A DNA stretch of 14,690 nucleotides from CAYMOV01 sp964392085 (GTDB lineage Bacteria > Oederibacteriota > Muellerivitia > Muellerivitales > Muellerivitaceae), in NCBI GenBank assembly GCA_964392085.1, contig CAYMOV010000061.1, positions 1-14,690 of the forward strand, given 5' to 3'. Made by a program: the position numbers and the translations under genes. The number at the start of each line of letters is the position of its first letter. Position 1 is the stretch's first letter. Below the pieces are notes generated by a model. It searched no databases. It was given only the letters and a program-made list of their open reading frames with translations, and was not told where the DNA came from. Below are positions 1 through 7,627 of the stretch, piece by piece.

Positions 1-2
1 CC

Positions 3-3000
3 GGGGTGGAACTTCGCGTCTACGCCCTGGGGTACGCCGGCCAGGACCGGAAGCTCGTGGACACGAAGGCCGACGCCCAGGGGCATTACGCCGCCACCTA
101 CCGGACCGGGGGGGTCCCCTCCAACCTCGAGGTGCGCGTGGTGGACGCCCAGGGGAAGGAGACCACCCTCTCGCGGCCCGTCTACAACGCCGCGCCCCAA
201 CAGGCGCTGAACCTCGTGGTGCCGGGGTCGGTGCGGCCCCTCGCCGCCGAGTACACCCGCCTCTCCGACGACCTGGCCAAGCACATCGGCGGGATCCAGA
301 ACCTCGCCCAGGCCCAGGAGGGCGGATCGCGCCAGGACCTGTCCCTGCTCTTCCGGGACACCGGGTGGGACGCCCGGGTGGTGGCCCTCGCCGCCACGGC
401 GGTCCAACAGGCCAAACCGACCGGCCTGGGACAGGATGTCCTCTACGCCCTCTACCGGACGGGCCTCCCCATGGACCCGGCCCAACTGGCGCTGGTCACG
501 CCCGCCACGGTGGGGACCGCGCTCCGCAAGGCCGCAAAGGCCGGGGTCGTCCAAATGACCGCCGCCCAGGTCCAGGAGGCGCAGACCGCCTTCCATACTT
601 TCGCGTTGAAGGCCCGGTCGGCCCTGGCGGCCCCCGGGACGAAGCAGGACTACGGGACCCTTTTACAGTCGACCTTCAAGGGGACGAACGCGCAGTACGC
701 CGCGCCCTTCGCCGACCTTTTCTTCAGGATGCCCCAGGGTGGGGCGGAATTCTGGAAGGCCGCGGAGGGACTGGCCCCCGCCGACACCGTCCAGGCCCTG
801 AAGCTCCACGGGAAACTCCTTTTCCTGACGGTCAACAACCCGGCCGTCACCGACAAACTGCGCCAGGAAGTCGGCTCGGCGGACAACCTGGGGGGCCTGG
901 CGGCGAAGGACTATTACGACGGGGAAGCGTGGAAGACGCTCCTGCAGGGGATCGCCGGCGCCGCGAAGGGCGCCCTGGACGACCTCATCCCGCCCGCGTA
1001 CCCGGGGACGGACACCCAAGCGCGGTTGGACGCCTATTCGGCCGACATGGCCCGGAAGGTGCGGGTGAGTTTCCCGACCCACACCGTGGCCCGCCTCGCG
1101 GAGAAGGGGACCCTGGCCCTCGACCCGCCCGGGACGCCCGACGCGCAGAAGAAGGGCCCGGTGGTGGCGGCCTACCTGAGGTCGGCGGCCGCGTTGGGGT
1201 ACGAATTGGGGCGCACCCCCCTGAACGCCTTCCTGAACCAAAACGCCAAGTCCCTGCCCCTGGACGACGCGTCCCGGAAGCACGTCAAGGCCCTGCACCG
1301 GCTCTTCCAGGCCACGCCCAGCCACGAGTCGCTGGTGGCGGCGGTGAACCTGGGGTTCCAGTCGGCCGGCGAGATCGCCTCGTACGGCAAGAGGGACTTC
1401 GTGGAGAAGTACGGCGGCCAGTTCCCGCCGGGGGAGGCCTCGATGGTGTGGGGCCGGTCCCAGCAGTTGAGCTCGGTCACCTTCAACTTCTTCGCCATGG
1501 CCAAGCAGTTGGACAACCAGGCGCCGGTGTACGCCTTCTCCGGCTCGCCGGACGCCGTCCAGGCGGCCAAGGACGCCGTGAGCCAGCAGTTCCCGACCAT
1601 GGCCGGGTTGTTCGGCAACGTGGACTTCTGCGATTGCGCCGACTGCCGATCGGTCCTGAGCCCGGCCGCCTATTTCGTGGACCTGCTGGAGTTCCTCCGC
1701 AGCTCGAAGGTGGACCCGCAGGACCCGAATTCCCGGAGCGGCCTCGATGCCCTCATCGGGAGCCTCGACCACTCGGTGGCGGGACGCCGTCCGGACCTGG
1801 CCGCGCTTCCCCTGACCTGTTCGAACACCAACACGGCCATGCCCTACATCGACCTGGTCAACGAGATCCTCGAGTATTACGTCGGCCACCACGCCCTGGA
1901 CGCGGGGGTCGCCTACGACACGGGCGACATCCCCACGGAGGACCTGACCGCGGAGCCCCAGCACATCCTGCCAGGCGTCTATACCGACGTCTTGGCCAAG
2001 GCCGCGTATCCCCGCCTGCTCCCGTTCGACCTCTGGATCGAGACCGTCCGGGGGTTCCTCGGTTATTTCAAGACGCCCCTGGACCAGGTCCTGGCGGCCT
2101 TCAGCCCGGAGGCGGGGCTGGAACTGTTCCCGCCGGATCCCCCCGCGGTGCCGACGCCCGGGTCCTACTTTTACGATTCGATCCTGGTGGAATCCCTCGG
2201 CCTGTCCCCGGCCGAGTACAAGGTCCTCATCTGCCAGGACCTGGCGGGCGGCGCCCCGAACGTCCAAAACTGGTACGCGCTCTACGGCTTCGCCGACGAG
2301 GCCACCGCCCTGTCGCCGGGCAACCTTCCCTCCGCCAAGAAGTTGAGCCAACTGCTGGGGGTGACATACCAGGAACTGGCGGACCTGGTGACGACGGGTT
2401 TCCTCAACCCGAAGCTCTCCGCCCTTTACTTCCAGTTCCAACGGTTCGGCATCGACCTGGACAAGGCGCTCGCCTACACCCAAACCCCCTGGCCGACCCC
2501 CCTGGCCGGGCAGGACCTGGCGGATTTCACCGCCCACCTGACGGCCCTCACGAACCAGGCGAAGGCCGTGAACGCCTCCACGACCTTCAACGCGGACACC
2601 TGGCTGAAGGCGGCGCTCCCCAACGGTTACGCCCAGGGCGTGCTGGTCCTGGCCGACCCGGACACGGGATGCAACTTCACCGACACCACCCTGCAATACG
2701 CCGACGGGACCCCGGCGCTCTGGTTCGATTTCCTCAAGTTGAACCTGGTGGTCCGGCTCTGGAAGAAGCTGGGCTGGACCCTGGATGAGGCCGACCAGGC
2801 CCTGCAGGCGTTTTTCCCCCCGATCCCCGGGCTGGCGGCCGCCCTGAAGCCGACGGCCCTGGCCACGGTCGCGGCCACGCCGCTTTTCGCGAAGTCCTGC
2901 CGGGACGCCTGGCGCACCGCCNNNNNNNNNNNNNNNNNNNNNNNNNNNNNNNNNNNNNNNNNNNNNNNNNNNNNNNNNNNNNNNNNNNNNNNNNNNNNNN

Positions 3001-6000
3001 NNNNNNNNNNNNNNNNNNNNNCGGTCCCGGCCTTCACGCTCCGAAACCTCTCCACCCTCTACCGGTACGCCTTCCTGGCGTCGTCCCTCCAGCTGTCGGT
3101 TTCGGACTTCCTGTCCCTGAAGTCCCTGTCCACCCTGGACCCCTTCGCCGCCCCCACGGGCACGGCCTTGGTGAACCGGGCGGGCGACGTGTTGGGAAAC
3201 CAGCTATTGCCTTTCCTGGACCAGGTTCAGACCGCATTGGGGAGCGGCTTCACCGTGGAGGACCTGCAGTACCTTTTGCGCCACCGGTTCGACCCGGTGG
3301 GGAAATACCAGCAGGACGACAACGCGCTCCTGGGGCTCGTCCTCGCCTCGGCCGCCTCCCTGGACCAGGTCCAGGCGCAGAACGCCGCGCCGCAGGACCC
3401 GACGGGCCTCCCCGACGACCTGCTCCAGCAGAAACTGTCCGGGCTTTTCCCGGCCCCGATCCTGAAGTCCCTCTCGGGGTTCCTCTCGAAAGGCCAGGTC
3501 CTCCAGGCGACGGCGACCGGCGTGGCGCCGGCCAACCAGTTGGACCCGACCCCCTTCCTCAACGAACCCGGCTTCACCCTGTCCTACGACGGCCCCACCC
3601 AAACCCAGACCCTGACCTACCTGGGCGCGCTCCTGGACTGGAAAAGGCAACAACTCCTCCACACCCCGGGCGTCACGAACTTGGCGGCCCTCACGACGCT
3701 TTTGGACGGGATCCAGGCCGCCGGCAAGGACGCCTTCAATTCACTGCTGGGGGATTTCCTGGGGGTCTGGGCCAGCCTGGCCCAATATGAATCCGTCCGG
3801 ACCGGGGTGGGGACCGGCTTGACCGCCGCCCCCCTGCTCAAGGCGGACCCGGCGCTGGGGCTCAGCTACGACCAGGCGGACTCGCTCCAATGGTTGTCCT
3901 ACCGGGGGGTCCTGACCCCCATCCACCGGGCGGCCCTGCAGGCCCTCAACCCCTCCGCCACGCTCTCGGGACTTTTGGCCGACGTCCAAAGCCAGTCCCA
4001 ACCCGCCTTCCAGGGATTGGTGACGGGACTCCTGGCGGCTTGGGCCGACCTGCAGGCCTATGCCTCCGTCCGGACGGGCGTGGCGCCCGGCAGCCAGGTG
4101 GACCCTTCCGCGCTGGCGGCCTTTCCCGTCCTCCAAGTGGCCTATGACCCCGGCACCCAGGTGGAGACTTGGTCCAGCCTGGGAGTCCTGACGGACGCCC
4201 AGCGGGCGCCCGCGGCCGCCGCCCTGCCCGCGGCCGCCGCCCAGCTGACGGACCTCCGCAACCAGGCGGTGGCCTTCTTCACGTCCCTCACTGCCCCCTG
4301 GGTCAATGCGGCGGGAGCGGACCTGGACGCCTCGCTCCCCGGCGCCGCCCCGGCCGATGACGCCAAGAAGGTGAAGAAGGCGAAGCTGAAGCTGGTGCAG
4401 GCCTTCCTGCCGCTCCTGGCGGGGAAACTTTCCCGCCAGGCGGTCCTGAAGGCCCTGACCGCCCAACTCGGGTCCGACCCCTCCCTCACCGAGGCCTTGG
4501 TCACCGACGCGGGCCTTTTGTCCGACCCCACCCGGCCGGGGAAGTCGATGTTGGATACCTTCCTGGCGGTCAACCAACCCGGAACGACCGTCTCCTTCTT
4601 CACCGCCCCCATCGTGCCGGCGGACGGCACCGCTCCCTTGGACCAAGGCGCGGCCGCCACCGCCGACACCCGGGTCGGCTACACCCGGCTGGACGGCACC
4701 CAGGCCGCTACGGTCCCCGCGACGGCCCGGAGCGCCCGGTTCGAGGGCTACTTGATGGTCCCGACGGATGGGCCCTACCGTTTCTTCGCGGGGATGGCCG
4801 ACATCGGCACGGAGGCGATCCTCAAGCTGGATTCCCCCGACCCCACGGTCCTTTTCCCCTCACCGCTCCTGGACTTCGCGGCGGCCCGGGTGAACGACGA
4901 GGCGAGCCAATTCATCGGGTTGAAGGGGGGCGTCGCCTACCCCTACCGCCTGGACCTGAACCACCTCGGGGCGGGCGGGGCGGTCCTCAACGTGCAGGGG
5001 GAAAACCTCCCGAAGGGACCCCTGTCCCAGGTACGGCTGTATCCCCTCGCCGCCGTGGAGGCCTTTCTCCGGGCGAGGACGCTTTTGGCCAAGGCGCTCC
5101 AGCTGATCCAAGGCACGTCGTTGGACGAGCGGGAGGTCGACTACCTGGCCGCCCACGCGAACCAGTTCTCGGGCCTGAAGCTCAGCGCCCTCCCCACGCT
5201 CGGAACGGACGACAGCCGGCCCCAGGCCCAGAAGCTCTTCACCCAGTTCCTCACCCTGGCGCAATACGCGTCGCTGAGGAAGGGCCCCGCCGGGGCCAGC
5301 GACGGGTTGGTCGACGTCTTCGTCAATGTGGGCCAACCGTTCACCGAGGACCCGGCGGGGCAGGCCGCCACCCTCAACCCGGACACGCCCTGGAAACGCC
5401 TGGCGGACCTGACCCGCCGGGACCCGCAGGTGGTCCGGGACACGGCCAAGGCCTTGGGCCTCATCGGCGAACAAACGGTGACGGTGAACGGGACGACCCT
5501 GCGCCAGGTGACGGCCCTGGGGGATTTCGCGAACCAAAAGGGCGTCCAAGCCCTTTGGGACGCGCTCCAGGTCGTCCAGACCACGGGCCTGCCGCCCGCC
5601 GCCCTGGCGGCCGCCACCGCCATCGCCTCGCCCTTCCCCCCGGTGGGCCCCACGCGCGACTCGGTGGCCGCGGCCCTCAAGAACGCCGTCAAGGCCCAGT
5701 ACGACCGGGACGCCTGGCGCCCGATCGCCCAATCGGTCTTCGACCCCCTGCGCCGGAAGAAGCGCGACGCCCTTTGCGCCTACCTCTTGACGCTCCAGGA
5801 TATCAAGGACTTCGGCGCCGCCACGCCCGTGGACCTCTTCGAGTATTTCCTGGTGGACCCGGGCATGGAACCGGTGGTGCAGACCTCCCGCCTGCGGCTG
5901 GCCCTGTCGTCGGTCCAGACCTTCGTCCAACGGATCCTGATGAACCTGGAGAACCGCAACACCCAGCACCCGGAACGGAACATCCCGCCCCTGGCCGTCG

Positions 6001-7610
6001 ACTCGGACTGGTGGCAATGGATGAAGCGCTACCGGGTCTGGCAGGCGAACCGGGAGATCTTCCTCTTCCCCGAGAACTGGATGGAACCCGAGCTTCGGCT
6101 GGACAAGAGCGACCTTTTCCAGGACCTGGAGGGCGCGCTTTTGCAGGGTGAGGTCACCCAGGACCTGGCGCAGGACGCCTTCATGGGCTACCTGAAGGGG
6201 CTGGAGACCCGGGCCCGGCTGGACGTCGTCTCCCTGTACCTCGACCAGGGCGGGCCCCTGGACACCGAGACCGAGTCCTACCCCCTGGAGACCCTGCACG
6301 TCATCGCCCGGAACCACGGGAAGCCCCAGCAGTATTTCTACCGGACGCTCCAGAACCAGGCCTGGGGCGCCTGGCAGAAGGTGACGCCGGACATCGAGAG
6401 CGACCACATCGCCTGCGCCGTCTGGCGGGGGCGGCTCAACCTCTTCTGGGTGACCTTCCAGTCCTCGGTCCAGCTCCCGAACGGGCCCTCCAACGCGGAC
6501 AGCTCGCCCACGCTCTCCGGCATGGACTTCAACCAGCTCAGCGGGAACCTCACCGAGGTTTCCCCCCAGAAGCAGGTGCAGGCGCAGCTGCACTGGGCCG
6601 AGCTTTACCAGGGCAAGTGGGGCACCCGCCTCAGCAGCGACATCCACCTCTACGACCCCGTGGACGTCGCGGACGATTTCGACGCCTCGAAGGTGGCGAT
6701 CCACGTCACCTTGGACCCCCCGGACGCCTTCGGCAACGGGGGCCCCTTGAGGGTGCACCTGGACTTCCCGGAGGTGGTGGTGGATACGGCCGCCTACCGC
6801 GATTTCAAGAAATACGAGGCGAACAACCCCAACGGCGACGACGTGCCGTACCCGGGCCTGGACTCCCAGGGGTACGCCTTCCGGCTGGTGAACAAGAACG
6901 CCCACCCGGACTTCGGGACCCAGTACTACGAACCGGGGCCGGGGAACCCCTACAGCGCCCAGGAGGTCCACGCCACCGAACGGTTCGGGAGCGGGGACCT
7001 TTCCGTGAGGTTCAAGACCGACCTCGGGGCCAACAGCGACGAGCCGACCAAGGGACATGAGACGATCCTGAAGTCCCCGCCCAACTACGCCCTGGTGCTG
7101 TGCGACAACCCGGTGGTCCCGCTGTTCCTGGACCCGTCGGAACCGGCCTACCAACAGGCCGGCACCCTCATCGCGCCTTTCTTCTATAAGGACCGCGGTG
7201 ACGCCGCCAACCCGAAGGAACTGACCTTCTANNNNNNNNNNNNNNNNNNNNNNNNNNNNNNNNNNNNNNNNNNNNNNNNNNNNNNNNNNNNNNNNNNNNN
7301 NNNNNNNNNNNNNNNNNNNNNNNNNNNNNNNGCCTTCGGGTCGTCCTGGGTGGGACAAGCCGGGGCGGTCGACGTCAACGTCGCGTCCGGGTTGGCCCAG
7401 ACCGCCGCCACCGGGGTTTCCATCGGCGGTACGGCGGCCGGCGTCGGCGCGGCCTCCGTCGGATTGTCGGCGGCCGGCGCCGCCGCGGTCCGGGGCCTGA
7501 ACCTCGTGGGGACCCAGGGCCTGGCCCTCTCCCACCTCCAGGCCCTCGGCTCCGCGGCGAAAAACCTGTCCATCCAAACCGCCTTGGCCTCGAACCAAAC
7601 CATCGGCTGA
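3..7610 (+). CDS. Tc toxin A subunit, N-terminal chain (TcaA/YenA1-like), 5' partial, with two assembly gaps
   Basis: N-terminal half of a split TcA, the pore and receptor-binding subunit of Tc toxins. The frame is open to the window edge, so the GTG at 6 is probably not the true start. Counting that GTG as residue 1: residues 1-75 look like a carboxypeptidase-regulatory-type beta sandwich (G-x-Y near 26-28). Residues 541-556 read FCDCADCRSVLSPAAY, the hallmark shared by SpvA/VRP1 and TcA, and about 601-626 carry the LTCSNTNT...PYIDLVNEIL motif. About 1168-1440 hold three tandem repeats, about 1552-1683 a PA14-like module. The neuraminidase-like region spans about 1915-2400, with YRVWQANREIFLFPENW near 2009-2025 and RGRLNLFW near 2142. 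The Tc label 'neuraminidase-like' does not imply enzyme activity. At over 2,500 codons this chain alone equals a whole unsplit TcA such as TcdA1. Residues 973-1006 and 2409-2442 are unknown gap sequence. The downstream gene follows after 17 bases. Confidence 0.9.
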   Translation, partial: GVELRVYALGYAGQDRKLVDTKADAQGHYAATYRTGGVPSNLEVRVVDAQGKETTLSRPVYNAAPQQALNLVVPGSVRPLAAEYTRLSDDLAKHIGGIQNLAQAQEGGSRQDLSLLFRDTGWDARVVALAATAVQQAKPTGLGQDVLYALYRTGLPMDPAQLALVTPATVGTALRKAAKAGVVQMTAAQVQEAQTAFHTFALKARSALAAPGTKQDYGTLLQSTFKGTNAQYAAPFADLFFRMPQGGAEFWKAAEGLAPADTVQALKLHGKLLFLTVNNPAVTDKLRQEVGSADNLGGLAAKDYYDGEAWKTLLQGIAGAAKGALDDLIPPAYPGTDTQARLDAYSADMARKVRVSFPTHTVARLAEKGTLALDPPGTPDAQKKGPVVAAYLRSAAALGYELGRTPLNAFLNQNAKSLPLDDASRKHVKALHRLFQATPSHESLVAAVNLGFQSAGEIASYGKRDFVEKYGGQFPPGEASMVWGRSQQLSSVTFNFFAMAKQLDNQAPVYAFSGSPDAVQAAKDAVSQQFPTMAGLFGNVDFCDCADCRSVLSPAAYFVDLLEFLRSSKVDPQDPNSRSGLDALIGSLDHSVAGRRPDLAALPLTCSNTNTAMPYIDLVNEILEYYVGHHALDAGVAYDTGDIPTEDLTAEPQHILPGVYTDVLAKAAYPRLLPFDLWIETVRGFLGYFKTPLDQVLAAFSPEAGLELFPPDPPAVPTPGSYFYDSILVESLGLSPAEYKVLICQDLAGGAPNVQNWYALYGFADEATALSPGNLPSAKKLSQLLGVTYQELADLVTTGFLNPKLSALYFQFQRFGIDLDKALAYTQTPWPTPLAGQDLADFTAHLTALTNQAKAVNASTTFNADTWLKAALPNGYAQGVLVLADPDTGCNFTDTTLQYADGTPALWFDFLKLNLVVRLWKKLGWTLDEADQALQAFFPPIPGLAAALKPTALATVAATPLFAKSCRDAWRTAXXXXXXXXXXXXXXXXXXXXXXXXXXXXXXXXXXVPAFTLRNLSTLYRYAFLASSLQLSVSDFLSLKSLSTLDPFAAPTGTALVNRAGDVLGNQLLPFLDQVQTALGSGFTVEDLQYLLRHRFDPVGKYQQDDNALLGLVLASAASLDQVQAQNAAPQDPTGLPDDLLQQKLSGLFPAPILKSLSGFLSKGQVLQATATGVAPANQLDPTPFLNEPGFTLSYDGPTQTQTLTYLGALLDWKRQQLLHTPGVTNLAALTTLLDGIQAAGKDAFNSLLGDFLGVWASLAQYESVRTGVGTGLTAAPLLKADPALGLSYDQADSLQWLSYRGVLTPIHRAALQALNPSATLSGLLADVQSQSQPAFQGLVTGLLAAWADLQAYASVRTGVAPGSQVDPSALAAFPVLQVAYDPGTQVETWSSLGVLTDAQRAPAAAALPAAAAQLTDLRNQAVAFFTSLTAPWVNAAGADLDASLPGAAPADDAKKVKKAKLKLVQAFLPLLAGKLSRQAVLKALTAQLGSDPSLTEALVTDAGLLSDPTRPGKSMLDTFLAVNQPGTTVSFFTAPIVPADGTAPLDQGAAATADTRVGYTRLDGTQAATVPATARSARFEGYLMVPTDGPYRFFAGMADIGTEAILKLDSPDPTVLFPSPLLDFAAARVNDEASQFIGLKGGVAYPYRLDLNHLGAGGAVLNVQGENLPKGPLSQVRLYPLAAVEAFLRARTLLAKALQLIQGTSLDEREVDYLAAHANQFSGLKLSALPTLGTDDSRPQAQKLFTQFLTLAQYASLRKGPAGASDGLVDVFVNVGQPFTEDPAGQAATLNPDTPWKRLADLTRRDPQVVRDTAKALGLIGEQTVTVNGTTLRQVTALGDFANQKGVQALWDALQVVQTTGLPPAALAAATAIASPFPPVGPTRDSVAAALKNAVKAQYDRDAWRPIAQSVFDPLRRKKRDALCAYLLTLQDIKDFGAATPVDLFEYFLVDPGMEPVVQTSRLRLALSSVQTFVQRILMNLENRNTQHPERNIPPLAVDSDWWQWMKRYRVWQANREIFLFPENWMEPELRLDKSDLFQDLEGALLQGEVTQDLAQDAFMGYLKGLETRARLDVVSLYLDQGGPLDTETESYPLETLHVIARNHGKPQQYFYRTLQNQAWGAWQKVTPDIESDHIACAVWRGRLNLFWVTFQSSVQLPNGPSNADSSPTLSGMDFNQLSGNLTEVSPQKQVQAQLHWAELYQGKWGTRLSSDIHLYDPVDVADDFDASKVAIHVTLDPPDAFGNGGPLRVHLDFPEVVVDTAAYRDFKKYEANNPNGDDVPYPGLDSQGYAFRLVNKNAHPDFGTQYYEPGPGNPYSAQEVHATERFGSGDLSVRFKTDLGANSDEPTKGHETILKSPPNYALVLCDNPVVPLFLDPSEPAYQQAGTLIAPFFYKDRGDAANPKELTFXXXXXXXXXXXXXXXXXXXXXXXXXXXXXXXXXXAFGSSWVGQAGAVDVNVASGLAQTAATGVSIGGTAAGVGAASVGLSAAGAAAVRGLNLVGTQGLALSHLQALGSAAKNLSIQTALASNQTIG
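2922..3021. other. Assembly gap of 100 N
   Basis: Exactly 100 N inside the first toxin gene. The round number suggests a placeholder, so true length and frame are unknown. Both flanks read as TcA sequence in the same frame of this coordinate system (AWRTA before, LRNLSTLYRYAFL after), so one gene spans the gap. Confidence 0.97.
3507..4325 (+). repeat. Three tandem repeats of about 91-95 residues in the TcA shell region
   Basis: Three successive units begin at 3507, 3792 and 4065; the middle one is 273 bases, or 91 residues. Units 2 and 3 open with SVRTGV and unit 1 with the matching ATATGV. Each then has an L-x-[YF]-x-x-x-G-[AV]-L-[LT] core, a helical part rich in Leu and Ala, and an end like W-x-x-L-x-x-Y. 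Units 1 and 3 share TGVAP-x-x-Q-[LV]-DP, so they are closest at the front. The core resembles an 'L-x-y-x-G-v-[ml]-T' segment recalled from many TcA-like proteins. That link is from memory and was not searched. Confidence 0.7.
4660..5055 (+). other. PA14-like beta module within the TcA N-terminal chain
   Basis: This part of the first toxin protein reads like a PA14-type beta sandwich. It has R-F-E-G-Y-L-x-V-P-x-x-G-P-Y-R-F-F, an acidic strand with L-K-L-D, then GLKGGVAYPYRLDLNHLGAG and a closing strand ending QVRLYP. PA14 domains usually bind glycans or act as spacer modules in adhesins and toxins. Here it sits between the helical repeats and the neuraminidase-like region, where TcA proteins carry receptor-binding domains, so a surface-recognition role is inferred. 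Exact borders are uncertain. Confidence 0.6.
7232..7331. other. Assembly gap of 100 N
   Basis: Second run of exactly 100 N, near the 3' end of the first toxin gene. It begins inside a codon (TA then N) that most likely encodes Tyr, completing the L-T-F-Y strand typical of TcA. The sequence after it is an Ala/Gly-rich stretch of about 92 codons ending at TGA 7608-7610. Continuity of the reading frame through the gap is assumed, not shown. Confidence 0.97.
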
Positions 7611-7614
7611 TCCC

Positions 7615-7620
7615 AGGAGG
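7615..7620 (+). promoter_or_regulatory. Strong ribosome binding site of the second toxin gene
   Basis: A perfect AGGAGG lies 7 bases before ATG 7628, in the 17-base gap after the TGA of the first toxin gene. It fixes the start of the second gene and supports translation from one shared mRNA, giving independent initiation on the second chain. Confidence 0.9.
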
Positions 7621-7627
7621 ACAAGAG

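Noticed and set aside
365..2788. 807-codon plus-strand frame overlapping the first toxin gene
   Set aside because: Translation is Pro/Gly/Arg-rich shadow sequence in a different frame from the well-supported TcA protein.
4860..7598. Long minus-strand open frame of 912 codons opposite the first toxin gene (and a similar one at 7229-10429)
   Set aside because: GC-rich coding DNA leaves the opposite strand open. The translations are rich in Gly, Val, Arg and Gln-Val-His patterns without domain motifs, while the plus strand has clear TcA motifs.
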